Positions 1 through 7,074 of a stretch of DNA of 11,316 bases are shown one piece after another; positions within the stretch are counted from its first letter, which is position 1; the number at the start of each line of letters is the position of its first letter. Both the position numbers and the translations under genes were made by a program. The notes beneath the pieces are model-generated. The model ran no database searches. It saw only the letters and a program-made list of their open reading frames with translations, and was not told the DNA's origin. The DNA is from an uncultured Chlorobiales bacterium (lineage in GTDB: Bacteria; Bacteroidota; Chlorobiia; Chlorobiales; Thermochlorobacteraceae), in assembly GCA_937959145.1 (NCBI GenBank), contig CALGMC010000151.1, positions 1-11,316 on the forward strand. The letters run 5' to 3'.

Positions 1-1
1 C

Positions 2-1120
2 GATGTGTTTAAGCCGTTGCTCGAAGCATATGAACGCGACGCTTTAATTGCTATTGATACTGAATCAACAGGCTTGAATCCGTATCAAGACGAGGTGATT
101 GAAGTGGCGGCGGTCAAGTTCGGGCGGTCGGGCAAAGTGGCGGAATTTCATCGATATATTAAACCCACGAAGCCTGTCGGCGACTCCGAGCGGGTTCACG
201 GCATTTCAGAGGCTTACTTGCAGGAACACGGACGTGAGGCGAAAATCGTCTTCGGAGCATTTTTAGATTTTATCGATGGTGCTGTTCTCGTTGGGCATAA
301 TATTCGTTTCGATATGGAGTTACTGAAAGAAAACTTGCGTCGCTATGAACTCGACTTGTTTGACTTCACGATGTTTGATACGCTTGACCTTTCGCGCCGC
401 TATACCTCGCTTCGCGATTACAAACTGTTCACCCTTTGCCAACACTATGGCATTTCGCTTCCGACGCATCGGGCAATGGACGACGCGATTGCCGTTGCTG
501 AACTCATGAAGATTCTGATTCCAAAATTAACGGAGGGCTCTGCGCTTCGTGCGCAACATGCCTTCGAGTATGGTGCGTATTTCAAAACCTTTGCCGCCCA
601 ATTTGAAAAGTGGCGCAAAAAATTGGACGACGCACGCCCCCAAGTCATTTTAGAGCGTGTGCTTGAAGACAGTGGATTGCGGGAACATTGGCACAAACAA
701 AAAGACGGCAATGAACGTGTTGCGCATTTGAAAGACCTTTCTCAACGCTTCTCTGTTTCGGAACTTGACCGCAAAGAGAATCCGAAAGAATCTTTGTGCT
801 TCTTACTCGAACAGTCGGCGATGGGATTCGGTGGATTAAAAATCGATGATGAAAAAGTGCCGATTATCACCGCGCATCAAGCCAAAGGATTGGAGTTTGC
901 GGCAGTCTTCGTTGCAGGCGCAACCGACAGCGAGTTTCCGCATTGGCTTATCAAAGATGAAAAGGGCATTGAACAAGAACGAAAACTTTTGTATGTTGCA
1001 ATGACAAGAGCAAAAAAGTATCTCTACATTTCCTTCTTCACTCGAGACGAAAAAGATTTTAAGCAAAAGCCGTCTCGTTTCATACAGCAGATTCCACACA
1101 AACTTTTAGTGTGGAGTTGA
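2..1120 (+). CDS. UvrD/PcrA-type helicase C-terminal part with embedded DEDDh exonuclease (5'-truncated)
   Basis: This is a partial gene. The frame is open to the left window edge, and the GTG at position 5 is probably an internal Val. Numbering from that GTG, residues 12-170 form a DnaQ-like 3'-5' exonuclease. Exo I is D18/E20 in DTESTG, Exo II is HN...FD ending at D103, and Exo III is H155 with D160 (HRAMDDA), so all five DEDDh residues are present. Residues 200-345 resemble the second half of UvrD/PcrA domain 2. Motif V is ITAHQAKGLEF (about 288-298) and motif VI is EQERKLLYVAMTRAK (about 323-337, with R335 as the expected arginine finger). Walker A and motifs II-IV are absent and should lie upstream. 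The exonuclease therefore appears to sit inside the helicase, at or near the 2B insertion point. The protein is likely a cytosolic DNA repair or recombination helicase-nuclease. A stand-alone exonuclease fused to a helicase remnant is less likely. Confidence 0.85.
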   Translation, partial: DVFKPLLEAYERDALIAIDTESTGLNPYQDEVIEVAAVKFGRSGKVAEFHRYIKPTKPVGDSERVHGISEAYLQEHGREAKIVFGAFLDFIDGAVLVGHNIRFDMELLKENLRRYELDLFDFTMFDTLDLSRRYTSLRDYKLFTLCQHYGISLPTHRAMDDAIAVAELMKILIPKLTEGSALRAQHAFEYGAYFKTFAAQFEKWRKKLDDARPQVILERVLEDSGLREHWHKQKDGNERVAHLKDLSQRFSVSELDRKENPKESLCFLLEQSAMGFGGLKIDDEKVPIITAHQAKGLEFAAVFVAGATDSEFPHWLIKDEKGIEQERKLLYVAMTRAKKYLYISFFTRDEKDFKQKPSRFIQQIPHKLLVWS

Positions 1121-1214
1121 ATTGTTTCTCGCCTGCGACCAGCACAACGACAGTCGGCTGATAGAAGTTTTTTATCAACTTAATGTGTGTGCGCATTCAT
1201 AATTTCTTCTTGGT

Positions 1215-2363
1215 ATGACTCAATCTATCAATATCGATTACGTATTATATCTTGCCGTTTTTTTTCTGCTCATCGCACTTTTGGCTTCATTCAAGCAAAT
1301 CTGGTCGCTCGCTTGGAAAAGCACGATTGGCAGAATGACACGGCTCGTTATTCGTCCGACCGCTGAAAACGGTTCTGGAAAAACGAAATATCAAGTTGAA
1401 CTTCAGTATGAATTTGAAGTTGACGGAAAGATAGAAACAGGCTCGTCATATCTCATCGGTGAAACGACTCACTTTGTCGATAGTGAGGCGGAAGCCAAGC
1501 GGTTTGCCGTCGATTACGCACCCGACTCCCGCGTCGTGGTTTATTACAACCCGCTTCTCTATACAGATAGTGCACTGAAACGCGGAAAGAAGTTGAGCAA
1601 AGCCTCTTGGGTGTTTGTAGCGTTGAGCGTGGTCGGATTTTATGGCTACTACGTTTTATGGCAAAAAGACAACAGCCCTGAAGCCGTTAAAGTCTACCGC
1701 TCAACAGTGAATTACTCGATTGAAGTTGCCAGTCGCAAACGCGAGCGCGCCTACCAAATAGACCAATCGTGGCGAACACTGCAAACCATTCCCAAAGAGT
1801 TGGAAGTATTTCCGAATCTTGAACTGCTCAATTTGAGCAACAACTCGATTTCCGAAATTCCCAAAGGGTTCAAATTTCCTGAATCCTTGTTGCGGCTCAA
1901 TCTATCCCAAAATAAATTCACGCGCATTCCGTCTGGTCTGGAAAAGCACCCCTCGCTTTATCATCTCGATCTTTCAAACAATCAAATTGAAACCGACAGT
2001 GGTGCGATTCTTCCTCGCTCGCTCACTGTGTTAGATTTAAGCAACAACAAGCTCAAAACATTAAGCGAATACTTGGTGCGTAGCCCTCATTTGGAAACGC
2101 TTTATGTTCGCAACAATCAAATTGAATTTTTACCCGACCGTCTTTATTACGACTCTTACTACGATAAAGAACCGCCCGCGCTCAAAGTGCTTGACCTTCG
2201 CGGAAATCCGATTCCGCCCAAAGAGCACAAACGCATTCTTTCGCAAATGCCGCAAGTGCTTGTGGTAATGGACGAACTGCCCGAAGAGCCTCAGCCCGTT
2301 CAACCTCAACAGAAAGCGCAGAACAAGACGCGAAGAGTCATACCCAAACGCTGGGGCTTATAG
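1215..2363 (+). CDS. Two-TM membrane protein with DUF3592-like domain and leucine-rich repeats
   Basis: A 382-residue protein. TM1 spans about residues 9-26. Residues about 42-125 look like a DUF3592 domain: beta-rich, with a YQVELQYEFEVDG segment and the typical end VVVYYNPLLYTDSAL. TM2 spans about 131-150. Residues about 187-345 hold roughly six leucine-rich repeats of the LxxLxLxxN type (LELLNLSNN, LLRLNLSQN, LYHLDLSNN, LTVLDLSNN, LETLYVRNN, LKVLDLRGN). A Pro/Gln-rich basic tail ends at WGL. The LRR domain and the DUF3592 loop should face opposite sides of the membrane from each other; which side is which cannot be told. LRR domains bind proteins, and DUF3592 has no established function. 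The ATG has no convincing Shine-Dalgarno sequence, and a weak -10-like CATAAT lies at 1198-1203. It starts 94 bp after the helicase gene, with no sign of co-function. No function is assigned. Confidence 0.85.
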   Translation: MTQSINIDYVLYLAVFFLLIALLASFKQIWSLAWKSTIGRMTRLVIRPTAENGSGKTKYQVELQYEFEVDGKIETGSSYLIGETTHFVDSEAEAKRFAVDYAPDSRVVVYYNPLLYTDSALKRGKKLSKASWVFVALSVVGFYGYYVLWQKDNSPEAVKVYRSTVNYSIEVASRKRERAYQIDQSWRTLQTIPKELEVFPNLELLNLSNNSISEIPKGFKFPESLLRLNLSQNKFTRIPSGLEKHPSLYHLDLSNNQIETDSGAILPRSLTVLDLSNNKLKTLSEYLVRSPHLETLYVRNNQIEFLPDRLYYDSYYDKEPPALKVLDLRGNPIPPKEHKRILSQMPQVLVVMDELPEEPQPVQPQQKAQNKTRRVIPKRWGL

Positions 2364-2430
2364 TCCTGCGCATCGTCGCCTGCGCGTCGGTCTCTTCAAC
2401 ACCTTCTCAACGCTTCTGCGACGCCTCCTT

Positions 2431-2453
2431 ACCTTGTTTTTCAAGGTTTTTTT
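2431..2453 (+). terminator. Probable rho-independent terminator after the LRR gene
   Basis: A perfect 6-bp inverted repeat, ACCTTG (2431-2436) and CAAGGT (2442-2447), flanks a five-T loop. A run of T from 2447 to 2453 follows. It lies 68 bp after the LRR gene stop and before the parvulin operon, where a terminator is expected. The stem is short, so termination may be partial. Confidence 0.5.
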
Positions 2454-2542
2454 CCTTACTATTGCCGTCCGTTTTTTGGGGCGAATATCGCTCCCCGAAA
2501 CTTCACGCATGGATTCTGAACATAGAGAATCAATCATAATCC

Positions 2543-2570
2543 TTGATTTTTTTAATCCTTAAACCATAAA
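2543..2570 (+). promoter_or_regulatory. Weak candidate sigma70-like promoter for the parvulin operon
   Basis: TTGATT (2543-2548) and CATAAA (2565-2570) lie 16 bp apart, each matching 4 of 6 bases of the sigma70 consensus. They sit in the AT-rich tract just before the operon. Transcription would begin near 2576, leaving a leader of only about 20 bases. This is pattern matching only. Confidence 0.22.
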
Positions 2571-2578
2571 ACCTTAAC

Positions 2579-2584
2579 GGGAGG
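2579..2584 (+). promoter_or_regulatory. Ribosome binding site of the first parvulin gene
   Basis: GGGAGG lies 11 bases before the ATG at 2596. It is the clearest Shine-Dalgarno sequence on the plus strand here. It supports the ATG as the true start and marks this gene as the head of the operon. Confidence 0.7.
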
Positions 2585-2595
2585 AATAAACCCAA

Positions 2596-4839
2596 ATGAA
2601 ATGTTTGTTCTCTTTTCTTGGTAGAACGGCAGTGATTGTGGCGATTGCGCTCGGTCCGATTTTGATGAGCGCGTGTGGCAGTGCACGCGACCCGCTCGTT
2701 GCCGAAATGAAACAAGGCGACTGGCGCGAAACAATTACGCTCTCCGAATTTGAGCAACGATACACCGAAAATAACCGCACTATCGAATCGGCAAAGCAAG
2801 ATTCCTTCCCGCAATACAAAGAGTTCTTGGAGCGTTACATCGATTTTCGCTTGAAAGTAAAAGACGCCCGCGATTTAGGATTGGATAAATCGCCCGAAGT
2901 TCAAAACGAATTGGAGCAATATCGCATGTCGATGGCACCGGCATATCTCACCGAGAAAGCCGTCATGGAAGAAGCCATTCGTGCGCTTTACAACCGCCGT
3001 CAAGAGGAAATCAATGCCTCTCACCTGCTTATTCGCTTGGCGAACAATAAGCCCGAAGATACCCTTGCCGCCTACAAGAAAATTATGGACATCAAAAATG
3101 AAATCCTCTCGAAGAAGATTTCTTTTGATTCTGCCGCCGTTAAATACTCCGAAGACCCCAGCGCGCAACAAAATCGTGGCAATTTGAGCTACTTCACGGC
3201 AGGCATGATGGTGCATCAATTTGAAGATGCGTGCTACGAGGCAAAGAAAGGCGAGTTGGTTGGACCGGTGCGCACCCGTTTCGGCTATCATCTCATCGAC
3301 ATCAAAGATAGGAGACCAAGAGAGCAAATTTTCGTCTCGCATATCATGGCGTTCTGCACGCCGGAGTCTTCGCCCGATGACACGCTCAATGCCTACAATA
3401 AAATCCTTGATGCTCAAAACCAACTCATGAATGGCACCCCGTTTGCGGAAGTCGCCCGCAATGTTTCCGACGACCGACAAAGCGGCGCAAATGGCGGCGA
3501 TTTAGGTCCGATTGGCAAAGGTCAAATTCCCGCCCCTGAATTTGAAGAAGCGGCGTTTGCGTTGAAAAAGAAAGGTGATATTTCGCCAATTGTTCGCACG
3601 CGCTTTGGCTATCACCTCATTCAACTCACCCACAAAGGCTACAAATCGCTCGATGAAGACCGCGAAACGCTCAAGTCGATGCTCAAACGCAATCCCGAAA
3701 AGATGAACGCCGAAGACGAAAAACTCATTTCGCGTTTGAAGAAAGATTACCTTTACACCGAAGCCCTTCCAAATGCGTTGGTGCTTGCTTCCAAAGCCGC
3801 CGAAGGAACAACTTTCACGCAACTCGACAGCCTTAACCTCTCTGCACTTGAAAAATCTGCTGTGGTCTTTGCTTTTGCAAATCAGAAATACACGCTCGAT
3901 AGTTTGATGGGCTACATCAAAGCAAACAACATCGGCGTGCCGATTACAAAAGAAAGCGTAACCGACCAAGTCAACGCCTACGCCAAGCAAGCGTTGAAGA
4001 ACTACGAAATCTCGCAATTAGAATCGCGCTCGCCTGAATTTGCGCGTTTGATGAACGACTATCGTGATGGCATTTTGCTTTTCAGCATTTCAGAGAAGAA
4101 GGTCTGGTCGCCCGCATTGCCCAACGATACGGTCGCCTTGCCTTACTACGAAGCCCATCGTGAGCGGTATCAATTCGGGGAGCGCGTTGCCATTTCTCAA
4201 ATCGTGGTGAGCAATAAAGACCTTGCCGATAAACTTTACAACGAACTTACACAGGGCAAACGCACGCTCGATGTGGTTACGGCGCAAGACGTCAAAAAAC
4301 AAACGGCGGCTTTGCGAAAGCAATTCGCACGGCTCAAGCGTAAGGATAAAAACTATGAGAGCGACCGACGCGACCTTCAAGCGAGAATCGCCGCCCTCAA
4401 AGTCGATGACCAAGTGCGCACCTTCGAATCTCTCTCGCAACGCTACGGGCAACGCTTCGCCGAAGAGGATACGCTCAAAATCGGCTTCGTCGGCTTGTTC
4501 CAAAAAGGTGAGAATAAATCGGCTGATGCCGTGTTCACTCAACCCAAAGGATTTATCAACCCGCCGACACAAATCGATGGTGCGTTTGTCGTTATTCGTG
4601 TTGATGGCAAAGAAGCCCCTCGTCCGAAAACGTTTGAAGAGGCACGCCCCGAAGTGTATTCGCAGTATCAAGAAGAAACGTCGAAGCGATTGGAGTCGCA
4701 GTGGAACTCAATGCTTCGCTCAAAGACGGAAATCAAGATAGACGACGAAACGCTCTCAAAGGCGTTCCGATTTGTTGAGCCGAAGACAAGTGCGCCTACA
4801 AATGCGAATACGACGGCGACTCTTGACGTCAAAAATTAA
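2596..4839 (+). CDS. Periplasmic peptidyl-prolyl isomerase lipoprotein with two intact and one degenerate parvulin domain
   Basis: A 747-residue SurA/PpiD-like foldase. A lipoprotein signal ends in LMSAC with C27 as the lipidated cysteine. Residues about 45-135 form a helical SurA_N-like chaperone region. Parvulin 1 (about 138-240) has H143 in ASHLLI and H232 in FGYHLI. Parvulin 2 (about 243-346) has H249 in SHIM and H340 in FGYHLI. Both keep the paired histidines typical of active parvulins. Residues about 525-672 read as a third, decayed unit: Q535 replaces the first His (ISQIVV), and DGAFVVIRV replaces FGYHIIKV. A highly charged helical, probably coiled-coil, insert (about 565-602) interrupts it. 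A helical tail follows. The protein is expected to be anchored to a membrane from the periplasm and to help outer-membrane proteins fold. It is the first gene of an operon ending in surA, and the next reading frame overlaps its 3' end. Confidence 0.88.
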   Translation: MKCLFSFLGRTAVIVAIALGPILMSACGSARDPLVAEMKQGDWRETITLSEFEQRYTENNRTIESAKQDSFPQYKEFLERYIDFRLKVKDARDLGLDKSPEVQNELEQYRMSMAPAYLTEKAVMEEAIRALYNRRQEEINASHLLIRLANNKPEDTLAAYKKIMDIKNEILSKKISFDSAAVKYSEDPSAQQNRGNLSYFTAGMMVHQFEDACYEAKKGELVGPVRTRFGYHLIDIKDRRPREQIFVSHIMAFCTPESSPDDTLNAYNKILDAQNQLMNGTPFAEVARNVSDDRQSGANGGDLGPIGKGQIPAPEFEEAAFALKKKGDISPIVRTRFGYHLIQLTHKGYKSLDEDRETLKSMLKRNPEKMNAEDEKLISRLKKDYLYTEALPNALVLASKAAEGTTFTQLDSLNLSALEKSAVVFAFANQKYTLDSLMGYIKANNIGVPITKESVTDQVNAYAKQALKNYEISQLESRSPEFARLMNDYRDGILLFSISEKKVWSPALPNDTVALPYYEAHRERYQFGERVAISQIVVSNKDLADKLYNELTQGKRTLDVVTAQDVKKQTAALRKQFARLKRKDKNYESDRRDLQARIAALKVDDQVRTFESLSQRYGQRFAEEDTLKIGFVGLFQKGENKSADAVFTQPKGFINPPTQIDGAFVVIRVDGKEAPRPKTFEEARPEVYSQYQEETSKRLESQWNSMLRSKTEIKIDDETLSKAFRFVEPKTSAPTNANTTATLDVKN

Positions 4840-5752
4840 GCGTGCATCACCGTTGATTTTCTTCGCTCTATATTTTTCACGAAAGTTTTCACAACACGGT
4901 TCAATCGCGGCAAGTGCAAGGCGGGGTCTTTGGCTTGCCGCGTTATTTTTTTTTATGGGGTGCGCTCAATCCAATACGAGCGAAAAAGAAACGCCGTTGC
5001 TTAAAATCGGCAGCAGTGTGCTCTTGCCGAGCGAACTTGCGCGCAACATCAGGCAGAGTGCGCTGAGCGACAGTGCCACGCAAGCCGCCCTGTTCATCGA
5101 AGATTGGCGGCACACAGCGTCGCTTTACGAGCAAGCCATCCAAGAGGGCGAAGATAATGATGAAGAAACTCGACGCCTTGTTGAAAAATCGCGCCGGCGC
5201 ATCATCGCCGAGCGATTTGTAGAGCGCAAACTGCAAGAGGCTTTGAAGGACGGACGCTTTCGCATTGACTCTGCCGAAGTCAAAACCTACTACGAGCAGA
5301 TGAGCTCTACATTGGTGTTTCACGACGCGATGTTCAAACTGCTTCGCATCTACACTCACAGTGCCGATACCGCGCTTCGCCTACGTCAAGCCCTTGTTGC
5401 CAACATTGGTGCGGATTCCCTCTTCAATCTTGCAATGTTGCGTGCGCCTGAAACAGCCGAACTCAACCAACTTGCATTTGAAAGCGCAACCCAATTCAAA
5501 ACCTTGCCCCAGCTTCATTTGGAATCTGAAAACTTGCGCGCGATTCTTGAACGTATGAAACCCAAAGACATCTCACCCGTCATGAAACTTTCCGATTCGC
5601 TTTTTGTGGTGATGCGTTTGGAAGAAATTGTTGCCCAAAGACAACCGAAAACATTCGTGCAAGCCTTTCCTGAAATTTTAGAACGCTTGCGTATTATGAA
5701 GCAAAAACGCTTCGTCGATAGTTTGGCTTCTCGATTGAAAAACTCACTTTGA
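4802..5752 (+). CDS. Lipoprotein with SurA_N-like helices and an inactive parvulin-like domain
   Basis: About 316 residues from the ATG at 4802. The start is uncertain: TTG codons at 4772 and 4853 are also in frame, none has a strong Shine-Dalgarno sequence, and the ATG and the 4772 TTG both overlap the upstream gene. A hydrophobic stretch RRGLWLAALFFFMGC fits a lipoprotein signal with the Cys codon at 4961-4963. The TTG at 4853 would give a 36-residue signal, nearer the normal length. The mature part begins with a SurA_N-like pattern (LLKIGSSVLLPSEL), then long charged helices. The C-terminal third follows the parvulin fold but lacks both active-site histidines; FGYHII is replaced by DSLFVV (about residues 265-270). 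It is probably a non-catalytic chaperone partner of its operon neighbours. Only one base separates its stop from the surA ATG, so translation is likely coupled. Family assignment rests on pattern and context and is moderate. Confidence 0.78.
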   Translation: MRIRRRLLTSKIKRASPLIFFALYFSRKFSQHGSIAASARRGLWLAALFFFMGCAQSNTSEKETPLLKIGSSVLLPSELARNIRQSALSDSATQAALFIEDWRHTASLYEQAIQEGEDNDEETRRLVEKSRRRIIAERFVERKLQEALKDGRFRIDSAEVKTYYEQMSSTLVFHDAMFKLLRIYTHSADTALRLRQALVANIGADSLFNLAMLRAPETAELNQLAFESATQFKTLPQLHLESENLRAILERMKPKDISPVMKLSDSLFVVMRLEEIVAQRQPKTFVQAFPEILERLRIMKQKRFVDSLASRLKNSL

Positions 5753-5753
5753 T

Positions 5754-7058
5754 ATGACACATCGCATTGTTTTTCTCGCGCTCTTTCTTTGCTCAATGCC
5801 GATAAAGGCACAAGTGCTTGATGGCGTTGTGGCTGTTGTCGGCGACGAAATCGTGCTCAAATCCGAAATCGATGAGCAACTGAAATTTGTTGCTTATCAA
5901 AATCGAATTCCGCCCGACGATGAACGCTTGCCGATGATGTGGCGGCAGATATTGGAGGAAGCCGTCAATCTCAAAGTGCTTTTCACAAAAGCGAAAATCG
6001 ACAGCATCTCTGTTCCGAATGAAGAAGTCGACGGGCAAGTGGAACGGCGTATGGAGTTTATCCGACAGCGCATTGGAAGTGATGAAGCGATTAGCGAATA
6101 CTTTGGGAAGTCCATTCCACAACTGCGCACCGACATGCGCGAAGAAATCCGCGCAGGGTTGATGGTCGAACAACTGCGTCGTAAGAAATTCAGTGGGCTT
6201 TCCATTTCCAACGAAGACGTGCAAAAGTTCTACGAGGCTTATCAAGATTCGCTTCCTGAAATCCCTGCCGAATTTGAAGCCGCGTTCATTGCCATTCGCC
6301 CAAAGGTAGATTCAGCCGCTAAAAAAGTGGCATTTGAAAAAATCCTTGACATCCAGCGCAAACTCAAAGATGGGGCTGATTTTGCCGAACTGGCGAAAGC
6401 CTATTCCGAAGACGGCTCGGCGCAAAACGGTGGCGACTTAGGCTTTGCAAAGCGCGGCGAATTTGTCAAACCCTTTGAAGAAGCGGCATTCGCATTGAGG
6501 GAAGGGCAAATCTCCAAAATCGTCGAAACCATTTTTGGCTATCACATCATTCAGTTGCTTGAACGACGCGGCGAATCTGTCCACACACGGCACATTCTCA
6601 TCAAATTTGACCGAAGTAATCTGAACGCTGATGCTGCCATTGCACAACTCAACGCCATTCGCGAGCGCGTTCAAAGCGGAAAATCAAGTTTTGGATTAGA
6701 GGCGCGGCTATACTCGGAAGATGAAGAATCGGCTCAACAAGGGGGCGACATCATCTCGCCGCAAACGGGGTCGAACCGAATCGCATTCGATGAAATTAAA
6801 GGCGACCCTGACCTTGTGCGCCTACTGCAAACTATGAATGTTGGAGAAATTTCCGAGCCGCAACGCTATCAAGTTTCCGGAGGAGAATCCGCCTATCGCA
6901 TTGTTTGGCTCAAATACCGCGCCGACGCCCATAAGATGAACCTGACACAAGATTACGCACGCATTCGCAACCTTGCCTTGCAGAAGCGACAAAATGAAAT
7001 CTACCAAGAGTGGATTGCCGAACTGCGTAAGCAAGTCTATTGGAGAATTTCTCTGTAA
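5754..7058 (+). CDS. surA: SurA, periplasmic chaperone/peptidyl-prolyl isomerase
   Basis: A 434-residue protein, close to the usual SurA length. A Sec signal peptide covers about residues 1-19 (cleavage before QVLDG). The mature N terminus has the SurA signature VLDGVVAVVGDEIVLKSEID, then helical chaperone sequence to about 165. Parvulin 1 spans about 172-270 and parvulin 2 about 274-390, with a C-terminal helix packing back as in SurA (NLTQDYARIRNLALQKR onward). Each parvulin domain keeps only one of the two conserved histidines. Domain 1 has H264 in FGYHII but F178 in place of the first. Domain 2 has H280 in TRHILI but R382 in place of the second. SurA escorts unfolded outer-membrane proteins across the periplasm. 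It is the last gene of the operon, begins one base after the preceding stop without its own clear Shine-Dalgarno sequence, and converges on the ATPase gene downstream. Confidence 0.92.
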   Translation: MTHRIVFLALFLCSMPIKAQVLDGVVAVVGDEIVLKSEIDEQLKFVAYQNRIPPDDERLPMMWRQILEEAVNLKVLFTKAKIDSISVPNEEVDGQVERRMEFIRQRIGSDEAISEYFGKSIPQLRTDMREEIRAGLMVEQLRRKKFSGLSISNEDVQKFYEAYQDSLPEIPAEFEAAFIAIRPKVDSAAKKVAFEKILDIQRKLKDGADFAELAKAYSEDGSAQNGGDLGFAKRGEFVKPFEEAAFALREGQISKIVETIFGYHIIQLLERRGESVHTRHILIKFDRSNLNADAAIAQLNAIRERVQSGKSSFGLEARLYSEDEESAQQGGDIISPQTGSNRIAFDEIKGDPDLVRLLQTMNVGEISEPQRYQVSGGESAYRIVWLKYRADAHKMNLTQDYARIRNLALQKRQNEIYQEWIAELRKQVYWRISL

Positions 7059-7073
7059 AAATTTCTCTGTAAA
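7046..7073. repeat. Perfect 14-bp tandem duplication across the surA stop codon
   Basis: AATTTCTCTGTAAA occurs twice, at 7046-7059 and 7060-7073, with no gap. The first copy holds the last codons and the TAA stop of surA. The second copy is non-coding and ends one base before the convergent gene's stop codon. Confidence 0.95.
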
Positions 7074-7074
7074 G

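Noticed and set aside
5..7. GTG as a true start of a stand-alone exonuclease
   Set aside because: The frame stays open to the window edge, and the C-terminal helicase motifs make no sense without an N-terminal half upstream.
2365..2390. CCTGCGC-type near-repeat after the LRR gene, with a similar word at 1130 and 10379
   Set aside because: The shared word is only seven or so bases and GC-rich, well within chance.
2478..2496. GGGGCGA...TCGCTCCCC hairpin as a terminator
   Set aside because: The T run precedes the stem on the plus strand, and on the minus strand the stem is followed by A residues. The stem also has a two-base bulge.
2875..4017. Long open frames on the minus strand opposite the first parvulin gene (2875-3480 and 3502-4017)
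   Set aside because: They lie wholly within a well-supported coding sequence, show no recognisable domain, and follow from its codon bias.
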